A DNA stretch of 64,000 bases from Dokdonella fugitiva (GTDB taxonomy: Bacteria > Pseudomonadota > Gammaproteobacteria > Xanthomonadales > Rhodanobacteraceae): assembly GCF_004342425.1 (NCBI RefSeq), contig NZ_SLWQ01000003.1, forward strand, positions 1 through 64,000, written 5' to 3'. A program made the position numbers and the translations under genes. Each line of letters starts with the position of its first letter. Position 1 is the stretch's first letter. Below the pieces are notes generated by a model, which was not told the origin of the DNA, did not search any database, and saw only the letters and a list, made by a program, of their open reading frames with translations. Below, piece by piece: positions 25,587 to 34,650 of the stretch.

Positions 25587-26298
25587 GTTCCGCCGCCTGC
25601 TCGGCAGCGATCCCCATGTCGGCGCCGCCGACGCGCGTGCACACATGGCGACGTGCAGCGACTGTGCCGCCCTCGCCGCCGACGCGCAGGCGTTCGAGGC
25701 GCGCCTGTCGGCCGCGCTCGCGGTACCCGTGCCCGAGGGTCTGGCCGAGCGCATCCTCGCCGCGCGCCCCGAGGCGACGGTCGAGCCGTTCCAGCCGCGC
25801 CGCCGCCTCGCCTGGATCGCCCTCGCCGCGGCGGCGAGCGTGCTGCTCGCGGTCGGCGTCGCGCGCCATCGCCAGTCGACGAGCCTGCGCGCGATGGTCG
25901 CCGCGCACGTGACCGCGCCCGACGAGCACGCCGCGCTCGCGATGGTCGCGCCGGTACCCCAGGCCGAGGTCGAGCAGGCCTTCGCCGATCGCGGCGTCAA
26001 GCTCGCCGACGTACCGCCCGAAGTCGCCTACGTCGCCGAGTGCGGGATCGGCCGCTGGCGCAGCGTGCACATGGTCAGCGCGGGTGCGGACGGCCCGGTC
26101 AGCGTCGTCTACATACCGCGCGACCGCGCGGAGAAGGCGACCGCGTTCCATCGCGCCGGCCTGGTCGCGCGCGAAGTGCCGATGGGCGACGGTACCCTGT
26201 TCATGCTCGCCGCATCCGACACGCGCTTCGACGCACTCGAGCACGCGTGGCGCAACGCGCTCGAAGGCCTGCCGGCGGTGGCGTCCGGCAGCAACTGA
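25573..26298 (+). CDS. DUF3379-family membrane protein, likely anti-sigma factor
   Basis: The 241-aa product opens with 'MDCLEFRRLLGSDP' and 'HMATCSDCAAL', the Cys/His pattern of zinc anti-sigma domains. One membrane helix follows (about 77-95, 'LAWIALAAAASVLLAVGV'), then a periplasmic domain ending 'DALEHAWRNALEGLPAVA'. This matches DUF3379, which is regularly encoded beside an ECF sigma factor. It would release the sigma on an envelope signal. It overlaps the sigma gene by 14 bp. Confidence 0.85.
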   Translation: MDCLEFRRLLGSDPHVGAADARAHMATCSDCAALAADAQAFEARLSAALAVPVPEGLAERILAARPEATVEPFQPRRRLAWIALAAAASVLLAVGVARHRQSTSLRAMVAAHVTAPDEHAALAMVAPVPQAEVEQAFADRGVKLADVPPEVAYVAECGIGRWRSVHMVSAGADGPVSVVYIPRDRAEKATAFHRAGLVAREVPMGDGTLFMLAASDTRFDALEHAWRNALEGLPAVASGSN

Positions 26299-26411
26299 GC
26301 GGCGCCCGCGCGCGCTGCCTGCGGCAATTGCGCGCAGGTTCGCGCAGCCGGAGCCGCCGCCGCCGGCAAAACCGGCGATAATGCGCGCCTTCCGCGAAGC
26401 GATCCGACGTC

Positions 26412-27128
26412 ATGCCCGCATTGTCCGTGGTCGTGCCCGTTTTCAACGAGCGCGACAACATTCCGCCACTGCTCGCCGAGATCGCCGCGGCGCTGCGCGG
26501 CCGCGTCGATTTCGAGATCGTCTACGTCGACGACGCGAGCAAGGACGACAGCCTCGCCGTCCTCGCGGCGGCCAAGGCCACGTACCCCGAGCTGCGCGTC
26601 GTGCGCCATCTCGCGCAGAGCGGGCAGAGCACGGCGATCCGCAACGGCGTGAAGGCCGCGCGCGGCGACTGGATCGCGACGCTCGACGGCGACGGCCAGA
26701 ACGACCCGGCCGACATCCCGAAACTGCTCGCGATGCGCGACGAGTCCCCGGCGACGATCAAGCTCTACGCCGGCTGGCGCGTGAACCGGCAGGATTCGGG
26801 CAGCAAGCGCTGGGCGTCGAAGTGGGCGAACGCGATCCGCTCGCGCCTGCTGCGCGACGACACGCCCGACACCGGCTGCGGCATCAAGCTGTTCGAGCGT
26901 GCGAGCTTCCTCGATCTGCCCTACTTCGACCACATGCACCGCTACCTGCCCGCGCTGATGCAGCGCGCGGGCTGGCAGGTGAAATCGGTCCCGGTCAACC
27001 ACCGGCCGCGTGGCAGCGGCGCTTCGAAGTACAACAACCTCAACCGCGCGCTGGTCGGCATCGCCGACCTGCGCGGCGTCGCCTGGCTCATCAAGCGCTC
27101 GCGGCGGACGGCGACAGAAGAGATCTGA
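26412..27128 (+). CDS. Family 2 glycosyltransferase, dolichol-phosphate mannosyltransferase type
   Basis: The 238-aa product has 'LSVVVPVFNERDNIPPLLAE', the nucleotide-sugar 'IVYVDDASKDDSLAVL', 'LDGDGQNDPADIP' (DxD) and 'TGCGIKLFERASFLDLPYFD', all typical of DPM1/GtrB-like GT2 enzymes. It lacks C-terminal membrane helices, so it resembles soluble DPM1-like enzymes that charge polyprenyl phosphate. It probably supplies a lipid-linked sugar for lipopolysaccharide or protein modification. No partner gene is adjacent. Confidence 0.88.
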   Translation: MPALSVVVPVFNERDNIPPLLAEIAAALRGRVDFEIVYVDDASKDDSLAVLAAAKATYPELRVVRHLAQSGQSTAIRNGVKAARGDWIATLDGDGQNDPADIPKLLAMRDESPATIKLYAGWRVNRQDSGSKRWASKWANAIRSRLLRDDTPDTGCGIKLFERASFLDLPYFDHMHRYLPALMQRAGWQVKSVPVNHRPRGSGASKYNNLNRALVGIADLRGVAWLIKRSRRTATEEI

Positions 27129-27399
27129 TTCGCGTGGGGCGGGCCGCGATGCCCTCGCTCGCACGAACGCTTGCCGCTCTCCCCGCAGGAGGCCACCTTG
27201 AGGGCCACCGCAGCATCGCAACGCGCCGGGGCGCGACGCTCGCGCAGGGTGCGCTCATACAGGTGATGGCGCTTGCGTGGGAGTGACTTCGGTCGCGATG
27301 CCCTCCGATTCGCTCTGCGGCCCTCGCCCTGCGTCACTCGCCCCCGGCCCTCGGCCTTCGAGGGCATCGCGGCTTCCGCCGCCCACGGAAGAGGAGCGG
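27129..27399. repeat. Intergenic block with inverted CCGCGATGCCCTC repeats
   Basis: CCGCGATGCCCTC at 27144-27156 and its exact reverse complement at 27360-27372 bound most of the gap. A further near-copy TCGCGATGCCCTC lies at 27293-27305. Open frames here are shadows with no recognisable protein. The arrangement suggests a small dispersed repeat unit or palindromic element between the glycosyltransferase and ppc. Confidence 0.5.
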
Positions 27400-30105
27400 T
27401 CACCCGGTGTTCTGCAGCGCCTGGGCCACGCCATGCACGCTCGATACGAGCGCGGCGAACACCGCGTCGTCGGGCGAACCCGAGTCACGCCAGCGCTGCA
27501 GGAGGTCGACCTGGATCAGGCTGATCGGGTCGGTGTACGGGTTGCGCAGGCGGATCGACTCGGCCAGGCGTGGATCGTCCGCGAGCAGCTGGCCGCGGCC
27601 GCGCAGGCGCAGCAGCCAGGTGGCGGTGCGCTCGAACTCCGCGGCGATGCGCGGAAAGAACGTGTCGTGCAGCGTCCCGGCGAGGCGCGAGAAGCGTTCG
27701 GCGATGTCGAGGTCGCACTTGGCGAGCAGCATCTCGAGATCCTCGACGAGCGTGCGGAAGAACGCCCAATCGCGAGCCATCTCGGCGAGCAGGGCCTCGT
27801 CGCCACGCGCGGCGGCGCGCTCGAGCGCGCTGCCGACGCCGTACCAGCCGGTGAGGCCGGCGCGGCACTGCGTCCAGGCGAACACCCAGGGAATCGCGCG
27901 CAGCGACTCGACGCCGCCCGAGCCGCTGCCGCGTCGGGCCGGGCGCGAGCCGAGCGTCATGCGCTCGATCACGTCGATCGGCGTTGCCCGCCGGAAGTAC
28001 TCGACGAACCCGGGCGTGCCCGCGACGAGTTCGCGATAGGCCGCCGCGCCGTCGGCGGCGAGCGCGTGCATCGCCTCGCGCCAGCGCGCTTCGCGCGGTT
28101 CGGCCGCGCGCGGTCGCAAGGTCGCGACGAGCACCGCACCGACCGCCTGCTCGAGGCTGCGCAGCGCGAGCGCGCGGATGCCGTACTTCTGGTGGATCAC
28201 CTCGCCCTGCTCGGTCACGCGCAGGCGGCCGTCGACCGCGCCCCGCGGCGCGGCCATCACGCCACGCGTGACCTTGCCGCCGCCACGGCTGATCGAACCG
28301 CCGCGGCCGTGGAAGAACGTGAGCGTGATGCCGTGCATGCGCGCGATCGACAGCAGCTCGACCTGGGCACGCTGCAGCGACCAGCGCGCGGCGAGGATGC
28401 CGCCGTCCTTCGCGCTGTCGGAGTAGCCGAGCATGATCATCTGCCGGTCGCCGCGCGCGGCGAGATGCGCGCGATAGACACGGTCGGCGAGCAAGGCGGC
28501 GAATGTCGGCGGGGCCGAACGCAGGTCGTCGATCGTCTCGAACAAGGGCGCCACGTCGAGCGGTACCGTGCCGCGCGCGTCGACCAGGCCACCTGCACGC
28601 GCGAGCGCGAGCACCGCGAGCACGTCGGCGGCGCAGCCCGCCATGCTGATCACGTAGGCGCCGAGCGCGGCGTCGCCATGGCGCATGCGCGCATCGGCGA
28701 ACGCGGCGAAGACCGCGGTCGCCTCGGCGAGCACGTCGGCACCGTCGCGCGGCTCGAGCGAAGCCGTGCCCTCGGCATACGGCGCGATCGCGCTCGCGCG
28801 CGCCGTCGCGTCGCCGGGGAGCGTCCCGAGCGCTTCGGCGAGCGCCGCCGCGTGCACGCGCGAATCCTGGCGCGCGTCGAGCCGCGCGAGGTGGAAGCCG
28901 AACGTCGCGATGCGCCGCTGCAGCCGCCGCACGGCGAACCAGCCTGCATGCACGCCCGCGTGCGCGCGCAGGCTGTCCGCGACGAGGCCGATGTCCGCGG
29001 CGAACTCCGACACGTCGGCATAGCCGCCGGGCGCATCGTGCGCGGTCGCCGCGAGCCGCGCGCCGACGAGCTGCAGCAGGCAGCGATACGGCATGTTCTC
29101 GTGGCGCGGGCGGATCTTCGCCGCGGCGTCGGGCAGGCGTTCGCGATAGGCCGCGAAGCGCGCGAGCACCGCCTCGTCGACGCCGACGCGGTCCAGCGTC
29201 TGGGTCAGCAGGCGCGCGAGTTCGGCGCATTCACGCCGGTAGGCACCGAGCACGACCCGCCGCTGCTTGCGCAGCGCGGCCGTGATCGTCGCCGCACCGA
29301 CATTCGGATTGCCATCCATGTCGCCGCCGACCCACGAGGCGAAGCGCACGATGCGCGGCAAGGCGGGGCAGGTGCCGTAGACCTCGGTGATCGCCCGTTC
29401 CAGCACTTCGTAGAACACGGGGATCACGCGATAGAGCGGATCGGACAGGTAGAAGTCGACGTGGTCGAGCTCGTCCTGCACGGACGGGCGCACCGGCGAC
29501 AGGTCGGCGGTCTGCCAGCTGCTGGTCAGCGCCATGCGCAGGCGCGCCCAGTCGACGGCACGCTCTGCCGCGGTGCGTGGACCGGTGAAGTCGGCGACGA
29601 GCGCGCGCACGATCTCCTGTTCCTTTTCGAGCAGGGAGCGGCGCGAGGCTTCCGTCGGATGCGCGGTGAACACCGGTTCGACGTCGATGCGCGGAAGCGC
29701 GTCGAGCAGTTCCGCCGCGCCGACGCCAGCCGCGCGCAGGCGAAGCAGCACGTCGTGCACGCCATCGGGTTGCGGCGCGGCGCCGGCGAGCTGGTAGTCG
29801 CGACGGCGGCGGATCCGCTGCACGCGCTCGGCGATGTTGACGACCTGGAAGTAGGTCGAAAACGCGCGGCCGAGCGCATCGGCGTCGGCCGCCTCGAGCC
29901 CGGCGAGGTGCCCCGCCAGGCGCTCGATGCCTTCGCCTTCGCCGCGGCGTCGGATCGCTTCCGTGCGCGCGGCTTCGACGCGCTCGTAGAACGCCTCGCC
30001 GGCCTGCTCGACGAGCAACTCGCCGACCAGCCGCCCGAGGCGGCGCACGTCCTCGCGCAGGGCGGGGTCGGTCGGTTCGAATGCCGTCTCGCGCGTCGTT
30101 GCCAC
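27400..30105 (-). CDS. ppc: Phosphoenolpyruvate carboxylase
   Basis: The 901-aa product has the catalytic motifs '[13 protein letters not shown]', '[11 protein letters not shown]' and '[14 protein letters not shown]', and ends with the invariant 'ALQNTG'. It makes oxaloacetate from PEP and bicarbonate to refill the TCA cycle. The start is a GTG (30105) giving [13 protein letters not shown]; no ATG is better placed. Very long open frames on the opposite strand are GC-rich shadows. Confidence 0.95.
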   Translation of the reverse strand: MATTRETAFEPTDPALREDVRRLGRLVGELLVEQAGEAFYERVEAARTEAIRRRGEGEGIERLAGHLAGLEAADADALGRAFSTYFQVVNIAERVQRIRRRRDYQLAGAAPQPDGVHDVLLRLRAAGVGAAELLDALPRIDVEPVFTAHPTEASRRSLLEKEQEIVRALVADFTGPRTAAERAVDWARLRMALTSSWQTADLSPVRPSVQDELDHVDFYLSDPLYRVIPVFYEVLERAITEVYGTCPALPRIVRFASWVGGDMDGNPNVGAATITAALRKQRRVVLGAYRRECAELARLLTQTLDRVGVDEAVLARFAAYRERLPDAAAKIRPRHENMPYRCLLQLVGARLAATAHDAPGGYADVSEFAADIGLVADSLRAHAGVHAGWFAVRRLQRRIATFGFHLARLDARQDSRVHAAALAEALGTLPGDATARASAIAPYAEGTASLEPRDGADVLAEATAVFAAFADARMRHGDAALGAYVISMAGCAADVLAVLALARAGGLVDARGTVPLDVAPLFETIDDLRSAPPTFAALLADRVYRAHLAARGDRQMIMLGYSDSAKDGGILAARWSLQRAQVELLSIARMHGITLTFFHGRGGSISRGGGKVTRGVMAAPRGAVDGRLRVTEQGEVIHQKYGIRALALRSLEQAVGAVLVATLRPRAAEPREARWREAMHALAADGAAAYRELVAGTPGFVEYFRRATPIDVIERMTLGSRPARRGSGSGGVESLRAIPWVFAWTQCRAGLTGWYGVGSALERAAARGDEALLAEMARDWAFFRTLVEDLEMLLAKCDLDIAERFSRLAGTLHDTFFPRIAAEFERTATWLLRLRGRGQLLADDPRLAESIRLRNPYTDPISLIQVDLLQRWRDSGSPDDAVFAALVSSVHGVAQALQNTG

Positions 30106-30209
30106 GGTTTGCCGGCTCCGCTTCGGGGAATCGTGGACTCTACCAGTGCGGAGCGGGCCGCCGTCGGGCTCCCGCGCGGGGTCGCACGGCGAGGCGGACC
30201 ACGGCCCGC

Positions 30210-30238
30210 TTGCCGCAAGCCGCTGATTCCGCTATAAA
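30210..30238 (+). promoter_or_regulatory. Sigma-70-type promoter of rpmB-rpmG
   Basis: TTGCCG (30210-30215) and TATAAA (30233-30238) are separated by 17 bases. This leaves a leader of about 155 bases before rpmB. The leader has no obvious riboswitch; a long leader is common for ribosomal protein genes. Confidence 0.65.
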
Positions 30239-30399
30239 GCGCGGCTCCCTGCGCCTTTCATCGCCCTTCGGGCACGCGGATCCCGGCATGCGGTCCGCCC
30301 GCGTCGATCGGCCAGGAGCTTCCAGCACCGCATGGCGCATCGTCGCCGCTGGGCCGCCGCCGTCCTGGCCAAGGTCGGCACCGAGAATCCGAGGTTCGC

Positions 30400-30636
30400 A
30401 TGTCCAGAATCTGCCAAGTCACCGGGAAGGGCGCCCTTTCCGGCAACAACGTTTCCCACGCCAACAACAAGACGCGGCGCCGCTGGCTGCCGAACCTGCA
30501 CGAGCGCCGCTTCTGGGTGCCGAGCGAAAACCGCTGGGTGAGCCTGCGCGTGTCGAGCCACGGCCTGCGCACGATCGACAAGAAGGGCATCGAAGTCGTC
30601 ATCGCCGAACTGCGCAAGCGCGGCGAAAAGGTCTGA
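30400..30636 (+). CDS. rpmB: 50S ribosomal protein L28
   Basis: The 78-aa product '[20 protein letters not shown]' plus '[17 protein letters not shown]' is a clear L28 of normal length. It is a basic, structural large-subunit protein. It is followed by rpmG after 13 bp and driven by the promoter at 30210-30238. Confidence 0.97.
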   Translation: MSRICQVTGKGALSGNNVSHANNKTRRRWLPNLHERRFWVPSENRWVSLRVSSHGLRTIDKKGIEVVIAELRKRGEKV

Positions 30637-30649
30637 GGAGGACAACACC

Positions 30650-30814
30650 ATGGCATCCAAGCGCGACAAGATCCGTCTGATCTCCTCGGCCGGCACCGGC
30701 CACTTCTACACCACCGACAAGAACAAGAAGAACACGCCGGAAAAGATGGCGGTGAAGAAGTACGACCCGGTCGTGCGCAAGCACGTCGAATACAAGGAAG
30801 GCAAGATCAAGTGA
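30650..30814 (+). CDS. rpmG: 50S ribosomal protein L33
   Basis: The 54-aa product '[20 protein letters not shown]' with '[19 protein letters not shown]' is L33 without the zinc cysteines (C- form), as in most gammaproteobacteria. A strong AGGAGG lies just before the ATG. It forms the usual rpmB-rpmG operon, closed by the terminator at 30894-30922. Confidence 0.96.
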   Translation: MASKRDKIRLISSAGTGHFYTTDKNKKNTPEKMAVKKYDPVVRKHVEYKEGKIK

Positions 30815-30854
30815 CGCGATGGCGCCTTCGCGCACGCGCGAAGGCCCCTTGCGC

Positions 30855-30988
30855 CATCCGGCGAAAGCCGGGATCCAGCGCCTTCAGTATCACGAAAAGC
30901 CCGCCTCCATGGCGGGCTTTTCGTCTTGCGGTTTGTTCGCGCTGCCGATTCCAAGGAGCCGGATCCCGGCTTTCGCCGCGATGACGAA
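30855..30988. repeat. Facing copies of the GGATCCCGGCTTTCGCCG dispersed repeat
   Basis: At 30855-30878 the minus strand reads CTGGATCCCGGCTTTCGCCG. At 30958-30988 the plus strand reads GGATCCCGGCTTTCGCCGCG followed by ATGACGAAG. The two copies face outward around the rpmG terminator. A diverged third copy (GGATTCCGGCTTCCGCCGGA) lies at 53448-53467. This is a common proteobacterial intergenic repeat type. Confidence 0.6.
30894..30922. terminator. Bidirectional Rho-independent terminator after rpmG
   Basis: Perfect 12-bp arms GAAAAGCCCGCC / GGCGGGCTTTTC enclose the loop TCCAT. The A/T ends give a U-tract on either strand. It closes the rpmB-rpmG operon 80 bp past the stop. Confidence 0.8.
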
Positions 30989-31103
30989 GCTTCGGAACTG
31001 CACGCCCGATCGGCGAAGGGGCCGCAGCAGTGTTTCCTTGCACGCGCCTCAGGCAGCATCCCGACCGATGGAACCGACCGACCTCCCGCACCCCGCGCAG
31101 TGA

Positions 31104-31553
31104 ATGTCCGCCACGCGCGGCAGCAAGCCGGCGGAGCCGGCGACAGTCCCTGCCGCCGGTGACGCGATCCTCGTCTACGACGGCGTCTGCCTGCTGTGCA
31201 GCCGCTGGGTGCGTTTCGTGCTCGCGCATGACCGCGCCCGGCGCTTCCGCTTCGCCTCGATGCAATCGGCGAACGGTCGCGCGCTGCTGCGCGCGCACGG
31301 GCTCGATCCAGATGATCCGAACTCGCTGCTGTTGCTCGAACGCGGGCATGCGAGTACCGACAGCGAAGCGATCCTGCGCGTGCTCGCCGGCTTCGGTGGT
31401 GCGTGGCGCCTGGCCGGCGTGCTGCGGCTCGTGCCGCGCATGATGCGGGACCCGGCCTACCGCTGGCTCGCGCGCAACCGCTACCGCTGGTTCGGCCGCA
31501 GCGATGCCTGCTGGCTGCCCGCGCCGGAGCATGCGGCGCGCTTCCTCGACTGA
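31104..31553 (+). CDS. DCC-family thiol-disulfide oxidoreductase (DUF393)
   Basis: The 149-aa product carries the defining motif 'LVYDGVCLLCSRWVRFVL' (D-x-x-C-x-x-C) near residue 23, followed by 'RRFRFASMQSANGRALLRAH'. The family has a thioredoxin-like fold of uncertain substrate. 'RNRYRWFG' near the C-terminus is also typical. Single gene; it is convergent with the desaturase gene, with a terminator between them. Confidence 0.9.
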   Translation: MSATRGSKPAEPATVPAAGDAILVYDGVCLLCSRWVRFVLAHDRARRFRFASMQSANGRALLRAHGLDPDDPNSLLLLERGHASTDSEAILRVLAGFGGAWRLAGVLRLVPRMMRDPAYRWLARNRYRWFGRSDACWLPAPEHAARFLD

Positions 31554-31565
31554 CGCGCAAGAAAA

Positions 31566-31584
31566 AGCCCGCACGCGGCGGGCT
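31566..31584 (-). terminator. Terminator of the desaturase gene
   Basis: Arms AGCCCGC / GCGGGCT around a 5-base loop. Read on the minus strand, the hairpin is followed by a run of five T. It lies 27 bp past the desaturase stop and may also slow plus-strand transcripts. Confidence 0.7.
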
Positions 31585-31610
31585 CGTTCGAACACGTCGA
31601 TATGCCGCCC

Positions 31611-32816
31611 TCAGGCGGTTTCGCCCGCGAGGCGATAGCCCTTGAGACGCGCGGCGAACTCGGCGAGCGTGCGGATGCCGGTCTGCTCCGCCTCGCGGCA
31701 CCATTCCTTCAGGCCCTCGAGCATGCCTTCGGCGTTGCGGCCATTGCGCTCGGTGAGCTCGGCCAGGCGCGCGCGGAACTCGCACACGGTGCGCAGCTGC
31801 GGATGCTTCTCGGTGAACGCGGTCATGCGTTCGCGCGACGCCGCGTCGAGCCAGCGCCCGCCGTTGCCGAGCGCCTTGCGCAGCTTGCGCGGCAGCGCCT
31901 TGATGCCGGCGCCGGCGTTCGCGGCTTCCTCGCGCAGCGTCGGCGCGATCACGCCGCGGAAGTAGTCGCTCATGACGTGGAAGCGGTGCGACAGCAGCGC
32001 CTTCACGGTCTCGGTGTCGGGCAGGTTCATGTTCGGGCGCACGTCGAGCGCCGGCGCGACGCGCAGCACCTTGGCGAGGCCGAGCTTCTCGAGGCCGCGG
32101 ATCGCGACCCAGCCGATGTCGAATTCCCACTTGCGCAGCGCGAACTTCGCCGAGCTCGGGAACGCATGGTGGTTGTTGTGCAGCTCCTCACCGCCGATCC
32201 AGAAACCCCACGGCGAGACGTTCGTCGAGGTGTCGGCCGACTCGAAATTGCGATAACCCCACCAGTGGCCGATGCCGTTGACGAAACCGGCGGCCCAGAA
32301 CGGGATCCACACCATCTGGATCGCCCAGATCACGCCGCCGACCGCGCCGAACAGCGCGAGGTCGATGATCGCCATGAGGGTCGGGCCCCAGTACGGGTGG
32401 CCGCTGTAGAGCACGCGTTCGATCCGGTCGTCCGGCGTGCCGCGACCGTATTTCTCCATGTCCTCGCGGTTCTCGCTCGCCTCGCGGTACAGCTCGACGC
32501 CTTCCCAGAACACCTTGCGGATGCCGTACACCTGCGGGCTGTGCGGGTCGTCTTCGGTCTCGACCTTCGCATGGTGCTTGCGATGGATCGCGACCCATTC
32601 CTTCGTGACCATGCCCGTGCTGAGCCACGACCAGAAGCGGAAGAAGTGCGCCACGACCGGGTGGAAGTCGACGCCGCGATGGGTCTGGCTGCGATGGAGG
32701 TAGAGCGTGACCGCGAAGATCGTCAACTGGGTCACGACCAGCAGGTAGACGATCCAGGTGCCCCAGCTCGCCTGGGTGAGGCCGCGGGCGGCGAGGGAAA
32801 TCAGTGTATCGGACAT
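31611..32816 (-). CDS. Membrane fatty acid desaturase, DesA/delta-9 type
   Basis: The 401-aa product has three histidine boxes for a di-iron centre: 'TLYLHRSQTHRGVDF', 'VAIHRKHHAKVETEDDPHSP' and 'EELHNNHHAFPSS'. It has four or so membrane helices between them, as in stearoyl-CoA/acyl-lipid delta-9 desaturases. It would introduce double bases into saturated acyl chains to tune membrane fluidity. The C-terminal 120 residues are a soluble, Arg/Glu-rich helical region, usual for this proteobacterial type. It is transcribed divergently from the ABC transporter operon. Confidence 0.92.
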   Translation of the reverse strand: MSDTLISLAARGLTQASWGTWIVYLLVVTQLTIFAVTLYLHRSQTHRGVDFHPVVAHFFRFWSWLSTGMVTKEWVAIHRKHHAKVETEDDPHSPQVYGIRKVFWEGVELYREASENREDMEKYGRGTPDDRIERVLYSGHPYWGPTLMAIIDLALFGAVGGVIWAIQMVWIPFWAAGFVNGIGHWWGYRNFESADTSTNVSPWGFWIGGEELHNNHHAFPSSAKFALRKWEFDIGWVAIRGLEKLGLAKVLRVAPALDVRPNMNLPDTETVKALLSHRFHVMSDYFRGVIAPTLREEAANAGAGIKALPRKLRKALGNGGRWLDAASRERMTAFTEKHPQLRTVCEFRARLAELTERNGRNAEGMLEGLKEWCREAEQTGIRTLAEFAARLKGYRLAGETA

Positions 32817-32959
32817 GGACTTGCGCAGAACCCCGGGAGGAGATGGCCACTATACGCGCACTCAGGTGGGGTCGCCATGCGACTGCGTCAACGTTTGCGA
32901 TCGCGATCGGCGCGTTCAGGCTTGCCGCCGCCGGGCCGATCCCCTAACAATCGAATGTC

Positions 32960-33892
32960 GTGACGTCCCCCGCGCCCACCCTCGCACTCGTCCACGCCGG
33001 CCGCCGGCTCGCCGGCCGGGCGGTCGTGCGCGGGCTCGATCTCGAGCTCGCGCGCGGCGAAGTGCTCGGCCTGCTCGGCGTCAACGGCGCCGGCAAGACG
33101 ACCACGCTGCGCATGATCGCGGGCGTGCTCGCGCCGACATCCGGCAGCGTACGGTTGGCCGGCGAGGACCTGTACGAGCAACCCGAGCTCGCGCGCCGAC
33201 GCATCGGCTACCTGCCGGAGACGCCGCCGTTGCACGCCGAACTCGACACGGTGGAATACCTCCGCTTCTGCGCGCGCCTGCACGGCGTCGCCCGCGGCGC
33301 GGTCGCGGCGGCGGTCGAGCGCGCGATCGAGCGCTGCGAACTCGGCGAGTTGCGCCGGCGACCACTCGGCGCGCTGTCGAAGGGTTACCGCCAGCGCGTC
33401 GGCCTCGCCCAGGCGATCGTGCACGAACCCGAGCTCATCGTGCTCGACGAACCGGCCTCCGGGCTCGACCCGGTGCAAGCGCTGCGCCTGCGCGAACTCG
33501 TGCGCGGCCTCGGCCGCGAACACGCGGTCGTGCTGTCGACGCACGTGCTGCCCGACGTGTCCGCGTGCTGCGATCGCGTGGCGATCCTGCATCGCGGCGA
33601 GCTGCGCCACGTCGGCGACGTGCACGCGTCGGCGACGACGTCGTTGCGCGTCGGCGTCACGCGCGCGCTGCGCGCGGACGAGTGGCGCGCGCTGCCGATG
33701 GTCGCCGCGGCCGAACCGCTGGACCTCGCGCACTGGCGCGTCGAACTCGCGCCCGGTAGTTCGATCGACGCGTTCGCCGCCGCGGTCGTCGCGCAGGGCT
33801 TCGGCCTGACCGCGCTCGGCGCCGACGCGTTGCCACTCGAATCGACCTTCCTCGCGATCGCCGCGAGCGACGCGCCGGCCGCCGCCGCATGA
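32960..33892 (+). CDS. ABC transporter ATP-binding protein (GldA-like)
   Basis: The 310-aa product has Walker A 'GLLGVNGAGKTTTLRMIAGV', Q-loop region 'IGYLPETPPLH', signature 'ALSKGYRQRVGLAQAI' and Walker B 'ELIVLDEPASGLDPVQ', with 'STHVLPDV' for the H-loop. The start is a GTG at 32960; the nearby ATG at 32955 runs straight into a stop. The C-terminal 80 residues form the accessory domain seen in GldA/CcmA-type ATPases. It overlaps the permease gene by 4 bp. Confidence 0.92.
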   Translation: MTSPAPTLALVHAGRRLAGRAVVRGLDLELARGEVLGLLGVNGAGKTTTLRMIAGVLAPTSGSVRLAGEDLYEQPELARRRIGYLPETPPLHAELDTVEYLRFCARLHGVARGAVAAAVERAIERCELGELRRRPLGALSKGYRQRVGLAQAIVHEPELIVLDEPASGLDPVQALRLRELVRGLGREHAVVLSTHVLPDVSACCDRVAILHRGELRHVGDVHASATTSLRVGVTRALRADEWRALPMVAAAEPLDLAHWRVELAPGSSIDAFAAAVVAQGFGLTALGADALPLESTFLAIAASDAPAAAA

Positions 33893-34650
33893 GCGCGACC
33901 TGGCTCATCGCCGGCCACGAATGGCGGCGCCTGCGCGCGCAGCCGTTCGCGTGGACGCTCGCCGCGATCGTGCTCGCGTTCATGGCCTGGCAGTTCCTGC
34001 TCGCGCTGCAGGCGTTCGTCGACCTCGCGCCGAAACTCGGCGGGCTCAAGGACGCGCCCGGCGTCACCGACCTCGCCGCGATCCCGCTGCTGCGCAGCCT
34101 GTCCAACCTGCTGCTGCCGCTCGTACCACTCGTCACCATGCGCGCCTTCGCCGGCGAGCGGCGCGCCGCGACCTTGCCGCTGCTGCTCGCGAGCGGCGCC
34201 GGCAACCTGCGCATCGTGCTCGGCAAGTTCGCCGGCGCGTACGGCTACGTGCTCGCGCTCGTCGTGCTCGTGGCGGCGATGCCGCTCGCGCTGGAGGTCG
34301 GCACGGCGCTCGATCTCGGCAAGATCGCCGCCGCGCTGCTCGGCCTCGCGCTGTTCGCCGCGGCGCTGACCGGGATCGGCGTGGCGTGCTCGGCCTGGGC
34401 CGCGCAGCCTGCCCTCGCCGCGGCCGCGGCTTTCGCGATCGCGGCGCTGCTCGCCGTCGTCGATGCCGGCGCGCGCCTGCAGGGCGTGGCCAACTCCGGC
34501 ATCAACTATCTCGCGCTGCCGACGCACCTCGAGCCGTTCTTCCGCGGCATCGTCGCCAGCGTCGACATCGGCTACTTCGTGCTCGTCGCCGCGGTCGCGC
34601 TCGCCCTCGCGACGCGCCGCCTCGATGCGCTGCGCGGGAGCGCCGACTGA
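33889..34650 (+). CDS. ABC-2 type permease (GldF-like)
   Basis: The 253-aa product has about six membrane helices, for example 'FAWTLAAIVLAFMAWQFLLA', 'LSNLLLPLVPLVTMRAFAGE', 'GKFAGAYGYVLALVVLVA' and 'YFVLVAAVALALATR'. 'TMRAFAGERRAATLPLLLAS' is typical of this permease group. It overlaps both neighbours by a few bases (ATGA, then TGATG), indicating one operon with the ATPase and the auxiliary protein. Confidence 0.9.
   Translation: MSATWLIAGHEWRRLRAQPFAWTLAAIVLAFMAWQFLLALQAFVDLAPKLGGLKDAPGVTDLAAIPLLRSLSNLLLPLVPLVTMRAFAGERRAATLPLLLASGAGNLRIVLGKFAGAYGYVLALVVLVAAMPLALEVGTALDLGKIAAALLGLALFAAALTGIGVACSAWAAQPALAAAAAFAIAALLAVVDAGARLQGVANSGINYLALPTHLEPFFRGIVASVDIGYFVLVAAVALALATRRLDALRGSAD

Noticed and set aside
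27277..30237. Open frame of 986 codons on the plus strand across ppc
   Set aside because: It is a GC-rich shadow of ppc. Its translation is Arg/Ala/Glu-rich with no domain, while the minus strand gives complete PEP carboxylase.
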